64,000 nucleotides of DNA, taken from assembly GCA_936432065.2 (NCBI GenBank), contig OW386293.2, positions 21,030,234 to 21,094,233 on the forward strand, in the 5' to 3' direction. The notes beneath the pieces were generated by a model. It was not told where the DNA came from. It worked only from the letters and a program-made list of their open reading frames with translations, and did no database searches. This document shows positions 55,594-64,000 of this stretch, one piece after another. The stretch comes from Rutpela maculata (Eukaryota; Arthropoda; Insecta; Coleoptera; Cerambycidae). Position 1 is the stretch's first letter. Each line of letters opens with the position of its first letter. Both the position numbers and the translations under genes were made by a program.

Positions 55594-56214
55594 TTATTTT
55601 TTCACATTTCTTAGCTACTAGCTTATCACTAAAAACAAATAAAATATTGATTTACGCCACTTCAGAAAATTACAAATCAAATATAAAAATCTAGCATTTT
55701 GACCGATTCTGCAGCGACAGTTCGACAGAAAGTGCCATCAAACACTCCACAGAACGTATTGTGTACAAAGAGAAACGTGCGGCGATGGTCTGCCTTCACC
55801 TGTCACATGCATTTGACTGATTACATTTTACTTTTATTGAAAGCCCCGAATTCAGAGAAATATGTTTAAACTAAAATATTGATTGACAAAAATGTCTTTC
55901 GCATCATATATAGAAAGGAAATAAAAAAGATGAGCTCTCTTGCAGTGGTAGTACTAAGCGTTGATTTGGTAAAAATTTAATTATACGATATGTCACCAGA
56001 GGACGCGAATGACGTCTACAAATAGTTGCCTAGCAACTGTGTACGTGCGGGTTGAAGAAAAAAATATAATTTGTCATACGAAATTGTTAAGGTCATAAGG
56101 TTCTCACCTTATTAAATAAATTCAGAATCAAGAATAAACACTACACTGAAGTAATGAAGTTATGTTACTGAAATTACGCAAATAATGGTCTGTAGATGAC
56201 ATGAAAAATAATTA
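55594..56214. other. No gene seen
   Basis: AT-rich DNA between the hairpin and element G. No motif recognised. Confidence 0.4.
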
Positions 56215-57660
56215 TACAGGGTGTAATCAGTTTCATGTCATTAAAAAAAAACTGGTAATGGGGACCGACTAGACAAACAAAAAACCTTTATGACTTTTTC
56301 CTCTAAGGGCACTTTGAAAAAAAACTGACCTAGGTCAACAATTTGAATATTAGGGTAGGAAACATTTGAGAACCACTGCCTTTTTGGGTCAATGGACGTG
56401 TAGTTAATTCCCTTTAAATTGTCATAAAAAAGTGCAAAGATTACTGACCGACTCGTTCTCGCCAGAATGCGGCGGCCTGCGGTTTCAAAGCAAAGAAGGG
56501 CGGCACCTTTGATAAGCGCCTCAACGGAACCAATTACAAAAATGTAAATAATTCTCTTTTTGCAGAATTGCAAGCAAATGATGGGCGCAGAGATTTAAAC
56601 ACAGCATTTCTTTTCATGTGCGTTTTTTAAATTTAGAACAAAATAGTGGAGCTATTGTTGTTTATAATTTTTCAGATATAAATATGATTTATTAACATTT
56701 GTAACTTAAATAAGTGTTCTGGGTTAAGAGCTCAAGAAATGAGAAATTATTGTTTGACATTGGAAAATAAAGAGTTAGACGTCTGAGATACGACAACAGA
56801 AAACAATTATGTGTATTTTAAGTTAGGAAAAAATCTGATTTATTTAACGAATTGCCGATCAGGTATCGAAAACTAAAATACACGAAATAAATCTAGAACT
56901 TACCGGTAAATTTGTTGATTTACATAAATTGTTCGAAATGGCTTCAGTCTGCTCACTTTTCGGCATGTCGAACTAAGGACATACGCACTCCGTTCAACAC
57001 ATTTGGTAAATTAGGATCAGTTTTTATGGTTTCTATGCATATTAAAATACCACACTAAACTATCAACTAACGTTGTCAATAAAGAAAATAAAAACTTGGT
57101 CCAAAATCCAAAAAGCAACAAAAAAAGAACGAACAAGTAGTGTACTGTACGTAATCAAGAACTTAACGACTTGAACGGTAAGTCAATAAAATAAATCTTA
57201 ACTGTAAATACGTGGCCCAAAATTCAAAAAGAACAAAACAACGAACGGGTTCGACGTGTGTACTTAACGAAGTGCCCACAGAAACTGAAATATCGCACAA
57301 GAGGAGGTATAGCTTTCTTCAGATCTACCTACTAAGCACTCAGAAAATGCTGTCGTCTTTCACCTTTACCGCACCGCTAAAGACCTTACCTTACCTACTT
57401 TTAAAAAGCCATAAAAAAGTGTGGTTATCAATTTGTGTCCTGGCCGACGTGCGGTCTCTAACAAAGGAGCGCGACACTTTGAAAAAGCCGTATTAGCGTA
57501 TTTGATGGTTAGAGGTGCCGACATACGCGAAGATAAAAGCCTAACCCAACATTCCAGCAGTTCTCAAATAATATTATTGAACGTTTTAGACCCTATGTTA
57601 TATAAGGTTTTTTTGTTCGTTTAGTTTTTTTTAATGACATGAAACTGATTACATCCTATA
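56215..57660. mobile_element. Element G: inverted-repeat transposon, TSD TTA
   Basis: Ends TACAGGGTGTAATCAGTTTC and the reverse complement of TATAGGATGTAATCAGTTTC run on through CATGTCATTAAAAAAAACT. TTA flanks both ends (56212-56214 and 57661-57663), a 3-bp duplication as in PIF/Harbinger. Inside are two GC-richer patches (56455-56530 and 57240-57500) with no recognisable protein. It is a non-autonomous copy. Confidence 0.7.
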
Positions 57661-57749
57661 TTAAATTAAAAACAAAAATAAACATATTTTTAGTTATTAT
57701 CGCCATTAAAGACATCACATAACGTTAAAATAAATTTTGCGGGAATGTT

Positions 57750-58497
57750 AAGGTTTTGTGAAAGGTGTATGAGACAACTTGCCAAAAGTGGATTCAAGTA
57801 TGATAGACGAATTTTATAACAACTACCAAATCTATAGAATAATTAGATACATGTTAAAAAGGGTGTCATAAAATGCTTATATGATAGGGCCAAAATAATT
57901 TCTTCTAATGATGAAATATTAGACAATGAGAAACGCTTTATAAAATCAATACTCTGAAGCTTTTGTTGATAGAACTTTCACATATATAGAAAATAAAATC
58001 ATATACGACAAAAACCTGAACAACGGTACAGGACGTTAATTCCTTATGTACACGGATTATCTGAAAAGCTACGCCGTATAGGCAATAGATTTTGATATTA
58101 GGACGATATTTCAAACGGGCAATACATTGAGATCTATTTTAACAAAAACAAAACCGCTAAATCATGAGCAAAATTCAAAAAATTGCATTTATAGTATTCC
58201 GTATGAGTGTAATAAACATTATGTGGGTGAGTCATCCAGACCATTCAGTATTAGATTGGGTGAGCACAAGGGTTATATTAGAAAAAAACGAGATTCAGAA
58301 ATCGAAGATTTGCGAACACGCTTGGGGGAACGGACATAGAATAAACTGGGACTCGGAAAGAAATTTAACAAAAGAGGCAGATAGCAAGAAAAGAAAAATT
58401 AAAGAAGCGGCTATAACACTATTGAATGAGGATAAATGCGTGTCGAATTGTTCCGTAGATGTTTGCACAACCTGGCTGCCGATGTTAAAAGAATAAC
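57750..58497 (+). mobile_element. Penelope-like element fragment with GIY-YIG endonuclease
   Basis: Broken plus-strand pieces show an RT end (VIKCLYDRAKII, about 57867-57900; LIPYVHGLSEKLRRIGNRF, about 58038-58090; LRSILTKTKP, about 58129-58155). A GIY-YIG nuclease with IYSIPYECNKHYVGESSR follows, then RLGEHKGYIRK. After a shift near 58285 come CEHAWGNGHRINWDSE and CVSNCSVDVCTTWLPML. Penelope-like elements join RT to GIY-YIG in this order. A 5S SINE follows within 40 bases. Confidence 0.8.
58127..58496 (+). pseudogene. GIY-YIG endonuclease domain of the Penelope-like element
   Basis: 58127-58339 in one frame carries the IY...HYVGESS core (variant of GIY-YIG) and the catalytic-type arginine (SIRLGEHK). 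58164-58496 in the next frame carries the conserved H...ENGH-like AWGNGH and the final WLPML. One frameshift separates them. The domain would nick target DNA. Confidence 0.75.
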
Positions 58498-58531
58498 TTA
58501 ACAAACTCAACATTGTTTAATTTTTTTTTAT

Positions 58532-58900
58532 CTATTTATTTAACGTCGGCCTATTTCCGCTATCAGAGCCTATCACCGACGCCAGGAGACGAGCTACCCC
58601 CAACATGGAAATTTTGCCGAACCTCTTCCCTCAAGAAGAGTAGGGTTCTTTTACTTGCCTAACATTTAATAGACAAGGGACCGCCTGCTTTACATCCCCT
58701 TCGAAGGATGGTATATCCGCTACGTAATCTCGTCTGAAATTACGTAGCTTCCGCGTATACACTGATATACAAGCCGCTAGAAGGTGGGACGAGAAAGCTG
58801 TATTTCCCAAGATGGGTGACCCATCCAAGTACTAACCGCGCTCGACATTGCTTCAACGGAATATCGACTGACATTCACAATGAAGTCGCCTCTAACCTCG
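58532..58900 (-). mobile_element. 5S-rRNA-derived SINE copy 3
   Basis: The minus strand reads GTTGAAGCAATGTCGAGCGC followed by GGTTAGTACTTGGATGGGTC, the best 5S match in the window. The same body and CCGACGTTAAATAAATA end as copies 1 and 2 follow. It sits just after the Penelope-like fragment. Confidence 0.8.
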
Positions 58901-59249
58901 CCCCATTGTTTAAAATAAAACTATCAACTGGATATATCAACAGTTCTGGGTAAGCAGTAAGTATCTATGGATACTGAATATAACAAATATATTCTTAAAG
59001 CTGTGTATTTAATATACACAGCACACAAACGTTATAATACGCTTTGAGAAAGGAAACAGATTCGTTTTCCGAAGCGTCATCAAAATACATAATTTTTATA
59101 TTTTTATTCTTATTCATTATTTGTCAAAAACCACTCTCTAATTGATCCTTTGGCGTAAAAGTCACTTGCGTAGAGGTTATTTTCCAGTAAAATACTGGTT
59201 AATTGTATTATTTTGTAGATTTCAGACATTGTTTAGAAGAAAATACATG

Positions 59250-59340
59250 TGGCAGAGCATCCCAATAAGAAATAGAGAAAAATTAGATACATGTGTTTCC
59301 AATTATTCTATAGATTTCGGTGAGAGCTGGTTGCCGATCC
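59250..59340 (+). pseudogene. Second Penelope-like C-terminal fragment
   Basis: REKLDTCVSNYSIDFGESWL then PIL, inside a 128-codon frame (59142-59528), repeats the closing motif of the Penelope-like element upstream (CVSNCSVDVCTTWLPML). It is either a second copy or the displaced end of a related one. Confidence 0.55.
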
Positions 59341-59720
59341 TCAGAGGCGAAGTATGTAAAAATGAAATAAGTATAATTTGGTCATGTACTTTTTTACCGG
59401 CTCATATCTACAGTGTGACCCATTTCAAGTGGAAACACCTTCGTAACTCAGTCATTGGTCATCCAATTTCAACCAAATTTGGATCAGTATCAAACATCTT
59501 TACTTACTTACTCTTACTTTTTGAATAAAACAAAACTTATTTCATTGGCGTACATTTTAAGAAAAAAGGGTCGATTTTTCGAGAAATCATATTACGCATT
59601 TTTTTGTTGAAAAACTAATGCATGCATGCCTATATATTCAGAACTTAACACCATTTTGGTTTTTGGTTTTTGGTTTTCGAATTACGGCCCAAGTAAAATT
59701 GCCCATTTTAAACATTAAAT

Positions 59721-60015
59721 AATCAATAAATTGGTAATGAGTTTTTTTTCAAAAGAAAGTCATTCTTTATTTTCTCTTTAAATTCGTTTTTTCTATCATG
59801 ATAGTCATTATTCCATATTTCATCGATACTTTCAAATTCGGTAATCCTTATTGCCCGAATAATTTACAGGTCTGATGACCCAAAATTTTTCAATGAAAAT
59901 TCTTGGCCTTCGAAATTTGAAAGTTTTCATATGGGATAGTAGAAAAAGTAAATTTAAAGAGAAAATGAAGAATGACTTTTTTTTGAAAAAAAAATTAGTT
60001 AGAAATTTATTAATT
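59721..60015. mobile_element. Small foldback nested in the giant foldback
   Basis: AATAAATT..TAATGAGTTTTT at the left pairs with the right end ...AATTTATT. Both arms carry AAAGTCATTCTT. The matching place in the right arm of the giant foldback (about 63652-63672) reads straight through from ATTAAATA to ACACAGCCCC, so this is an occupied site beside its empty twin. Confidence 0.7.
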
Positions 60016-61299
60016 ACACAGCCCCACAAAAAAAAAGTTCAAAGCAGGAACCAGACCCATGCATCCTAATGTATTTTCGGTCGCTGAATCTGAATCCGGG
60101 GTCAAAAAAATCGTACACTCCCAAAATCATTAGCTAGAGTCAAAAAACACCCCTGAAATGGGATAAAAAGAAGATTAAGCTACGAGAATAGTTGTTACTA
60201 CTTAATCAATCGAATTATACAAATTAAGGTTAAACAGAAGCGTACATATAATAGACAAGAAACACACCCCCAGGGAGGGGCGAAAACTAGCCCCCATATA
60301 TAAAAAAATCGATCCAAAACAGCAATGACTGCTGAAAAAGCTCTAAATGTCTAAGTTTTGTTAAAGTGTTAAGAAACTACATCATGTCCGACGTAATCTT
60401 CATAAACTGCCCCTATAGGGTTGAGAACAACCACCCCCCAAGTTCAAAGGACACGAGAAAAACAAGAAAAAAAAACGTAAAATCCAACAGGATTTCTATT
60501 TCATTTCATGGATGCTATGATTGGCTGAAATTGCGTAGTACTCTAAAATAGAACCAGAAACTTATGTACCATTAACATCCTACACTGTCAACCCTCAGAG
60601 GATGTGAAAACTACTCCCTATATAAGATTTAACTATAGAAATTGATTTCTATAAAAATTCGAAACACTTGCGTTGTGTGGAAGAGCGAAGAAACTAAACT
60701 ATGTTCGACAATGTGCTTGAAAACCACCCCCACGGGGTTGCGAGATACTACCCCTCTATCTGTAGGATGTAAGATGTATCTGGAAAAACAGATAGAGGAG
60801 CGAAAAAGAGGTAAAATTGTTTTTTTTTATCAGCTTAGAACAAGATCAGACACAGTGGGTATTACCGACATCATTTTACACATAAAAACAGGAAATACGA
60901 CATTTTTTAGTGGTCACAGATATTCTTATTTAAAAAAAAGTGTAAAATTTAATTTTTTTTTAAATCATGTTTTTTTTGTACATCTATTGCCATATCTCAA
61001 AAATGAATTGAGCTATCGATGTGAACTTTTTTTTGTTATAAAACACACACTTAAGCGCTTCTTTCTATACATAGGATTGCTAATAAAAAAAAATATGAAC
61101 ATGCCAAAAATGTAGATGACCCTGAAAGTTTAGAGAATACGCCATCAAATTTTCACTAAGCGAGGAACTTTTTTGTTTTTGAAAATTTTGTGTAACATGC
61201 TATGAAGAAAATGAAGTCAATACACTAAAAAAGTTTTTAGAAAAAAAATATTTTCATTATTAGCAACAGTTTGCTAGTTACGAATTTTTTAGTATGGAG

Positions 61300-62110
61300 G
61301 AATTGTCGAAGCGTACGCGCGCGGCACTTAAGAATAATAATGATTATGTATTGTGTGTAACGGAACTTTTCATTATTATTTTTTTATGTTTAGGACTGTT
61401 TTATCATGTTTTAGGATCTGAAAGGATAACTTATTTTTTCCAGTGGCGCATTAAGGACTAAGGTTGAAGGCACAAAGGAATTAAAAATCTCAAATAGAGT
61501 ATCTGGGATAAAAATGCATTGCATTGGGATCTCGAAAACGGTAAAAAATAATATTATAGTAAATGGAAAAAAAGTTGCGCAACTAGGGGGCTAATAAAAT
61601 TCCATAAACAGAAGTTTAGGAAAAGTAATAATTTTGGAGTGTTTTGATAAAAAGTAAAGTATCGAGTTTTCCTTTTTTTTTGCGTTATTATTGGAGCTAA
61701 ATAGAAAAGACAGTTTCTTAAAGCACTTTTGTTTGAACGTGGCAATCTTAATATTTGTGTCCGACATTTCCTGTGTCATTGCATTTTTACCTTAGATCCA
61801 CACAGTAATTGAGTAAACGTGTTATTTTCGCCTAAATTAGGTAACAAAAAAGAAAAAAATATCCTAAATTAAGTCTCTTTTAATTTCCGCAACCCCAATT
61901 ATAGAAACCCTGTTTCCATGGCTTGTGCACAAGTTTATCGTTCTCCTCTATTACTACGCCACATAAAATCCACTCCATTTTACAATGAAACTCAGATTGC
62001 TTTTTATCTTAAATATTTTTTTAGCAGATAATCCACGCACAATTCGCACAATGGCCATACGTTCTACAATATAATACAGGTGGTAATAAGGGAAAGAATA
62101 TCGTTACACA
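61300..62110. other. No gene seen; left spacer of the giant foldback
   Basis: AT-rich noncoding DNA. Minus-strand Leu/Phe-rich frames near 61550-61780 are composition effects. Confidence 0.4.
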
Positions 62111-62112
62111 TT

Positions 62113-62746
62113 TTACTTCCACATCCAGTGTAAGTATAGTATCGACAAAAATGTTTTTGAAAATTTTTATTGTCCAAATAGGCTTAGAATGTCATGAAAC
62201 GTCGAGATTTTAAGTTTGAGCAAAAAAAATTTGTCTGTCGGTCTGTGCGCACAATTACTCCGGAACCGTTTAAGATATTGACTTGAAATTTGGTACACGT
62301 ATCTATGTATTTTAACGAGATCTGGAACTAGATTATTCCGTTAAAGGGTTGGGGGGTAAATAGGCAAATTAAGCAAGTAAAAGTCCATACAATTGGTATT
62401 TAGTATATATAAGAGAAGGTCTCAAAATTTTTTTGGCATTAACCATCCCCATTACCAACTCCAAAGGGGCGAAAAAATAAAATTGTCATTTAGTGTGTGT
62501 ACAAAGACCAAAGTCCTCAATTTTATTTTTACTTTACCCACCACTACTACCACCTCCCATCCACCACCCTCAGCCCCACTACCGATGTGGCATATCATTT
62601 TATAGGTTTTTGGGGTAGACGATTTCAAATATTTTATTATTAAAGTTCCATAAACAATTATTTCCACATTCAAATTTTTTTCATTGTGAGAGACTTAGAT
62701 AGAAGATCTGGATGTGAAAGTAGTGATTCCTTGGGCAACGGTTTTA
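62113..62746 (+). mobile_element. Repeat A copy 6
   Basis: Head TACTTCCACATCCAGTGTAA, short GTCTGTCGGTCTG tract (62232-62245), TCCGGAACCGTTTAAGATAT block, C-rich part, and GGATGTGAAAGTAGTGATTC then CTTGGGCAACGG at the end. It lies in the spacer of the giant foldback. Confidence 0.75.
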
Positions 62747-64000
62747 TAATTTGACTTTCGACGAAAACGAAGAACGTTGATCGTACACCACCCTGAGATT
62801 AGTTAGTTTTAGTGGACGCGGGCGTATTAATACTCAATTTCTGCAATTCGCGCGCTCCAAAAAAATCACTGTACCTGAACTATCAAAGACACAATAATAA
62901 TTATGCTGTCAAAAACTTTTTTGGTCTTTTGGCTTTATTTTCTTCGCAGCATGTTATACAAAATTTCCAAAAAAAAAAAAGTTTGTAGCTTAGTGAAAAT
63001 TTGACTGCGTATTTTCTGAACTTTCAAGGTTATCTAAGTTTTCAATATGCTTAAAAATGTTTTAATTAACAATACTATGCACAGATAGAAGCGCTTAAGT
63101 GTGTGTTCTATAACAAAAAAAAGTTCATGTGGATATCTCCATTCGTTTTTGAGATATGGCATTAGATGTTCCAAAAAACATGATTAAAAAAAAAACAAAA
63201 TTTCACACCTTTTTAAAAATAACAATGTCCGTGACCACTAAAAAATGTCGTATTTCATGATTTCTAATGAACATCGACCTACTTAACGAAATGGTATATG
63301 TCTCAGTTTGTTCTAAGATTAAAAAAAAAACTCGAGAAGGAAGCGACTTTTTCCCTGTTTTTTCGATCGATTTATTTATATATGGGGGCTAGTTTTCGCC
63401 CCTCCTTGGGGGTGTTTTTCATATCTATTGTATGTACCCTGCTGTTTAACCTTAATTTGTATAATTCGATTGATTAAGATGTAACCACTTTTCTCGTAGC
63501 TTAATATTCTTTTTACCCCATTTCAAAGGTATTTTTTGGCTCTAGCTAATGATTTTGGGGGTGTACGATTTTTTTGACCCCGGATTCGTATTCAGCGACC
63601 GAAAATACATAGGAATACATGGGTCTCATTCGCTGCTTTGAACTTTTTTTTTGTGGGGCTGTGTTATTTAATGTTTAAAACAGGTAATTTTAAAGGGACC
63701 GTAATTCGAAAACCAAAAATCAAAATGTTGTTAAATTCTGGATATACTGGTTCTTTGGCATGCTGATCAATAATATTGCATTAGTTTTTCAACAAGAAAA
63801 TGCCTAATATGACTTCCGGAAAAATTGACTCTTTTCTTCTCAATAAATATGCACGCCAATGACTGAAATAAATCTTGTTTTGCTGAAAAAGGATATAATA
63901 AATGCCTTTGATTCCGATCCGAATTTATTTTGGGGTGCTGAAACCGAATCCGGGGTTAGGATTGTCACATGTAGTCAATACTTTCATGCAAGCTCAAAAA

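Larger units (their letters stand above)
59470..63940. mobile_element. Giant foldback element, arms over 1 kb
   Basis: The left arm (about 59470-61290) and the right arm (about 62900-63940) are reverse complements in order: ATTGGCGT(A/G)CAT, TTTTCGAATTACGG, ACAGCCCCACAAAAAAAAAG, CATTAGCTAGAG, GGGGCGAAAACTAGCCCCCA and AAGCGCTTAAGTGTGTG. The arms may run on past the window end. The left arm holds two insertions that the right arm lacks (59721-60015 and about 60320-60790). The spacer holds repeat A copy 6. No protein is found. Confidence 0.75.

Noticed and set aside
58532..58900. Real 5S rRNA gene
   Set aside because: Only the internal control region matches; the outer 5S helices are missing and the body is shared with two other scattered copies, as in a SINE.

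Overview
The window reads as repeat-rich, AT-rich nuclear DNA of an arthropod, most probably an insect with a large genome. A leaf beetle or similar species is plausible, but the sequence alone does not prove it. I found no host protein gene, no rRNA gene, no canonical tRNA and no bacterial-type operon. Almost every recognisable open frame belongs to a transposable element, and most of those are broken. Repeats named below (A, B, C, E, G, H) are my own labels.

Layout. 0.4-3.0 kb: a long-armed inverted-repeat element with a TAGTA target duplication, split by a 5'-truncated LINE. 3.1-10.4 kb: five copies of repeat A, which has a palindromic head and a GTCT tract; two are head to tail and one is split by two later insertions. 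A 30-bp minisatellite follows at 9.56-10.08 kb. 10.4-12.5 kb: diverged direct duplications. 12.64-19.11 kb: a young Gypsy retrotransposon (Gypsy-1) with two nearly identical 493-bp LTRs and an open pol. 20-23 kb: a LINE split by a 5S-rRNA-derived SINE, then a second SINE copy. 23.6-25.7 kb: worn piggyBac-like and Tc1/mariner-like fragments.

25.7-32 kb holds the two most unusual elements. Element H has long inverted repeats and carries a gene with a FEN1/PIN-like acidic motif, an HAFTGCDT signature and a CXC cysteine motif. Element E has inverted repeats built of about 135-bp subrepeats and carries a minus-strand gene of a GCDGT/NELPL family that I take to be a transposase. 32.8-34.8 kb: repeat B split by a Jockey-type LINE.

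35.4-48.5 kb is a set of nested insertions. A LINE appears to have received an old Gypsy element (C, 37.13-48.42 kb). Element C then took a 1.64-kb foldback into its 5' LTR, a copy of repeat B into its reverse transcriptase, and a younger complete Gypsy (Gypsy-2, 40.96-47.36 kb) between its RNase H and integrase.

50-64 kb: a triple palindrome, two more inverted-repeat elements, a long imperfect hairpin, Penelope-like fragments with a GIY-YIG domain, a third 5S SINE, and a foldback over 4.4 kb long that contains a nested small foldback and another repeat A.

Working together: in each Gypsy element Gag would build the particle and Pol (protease, reverse transcriptase, RNase H, integrase) would copy and insert it. 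Gypsy-1 is closest to functional, with one visible Gag frameshift. The foldback and MITE-like repeats code for nothing and would depend on proteins supplied from elsewhere.
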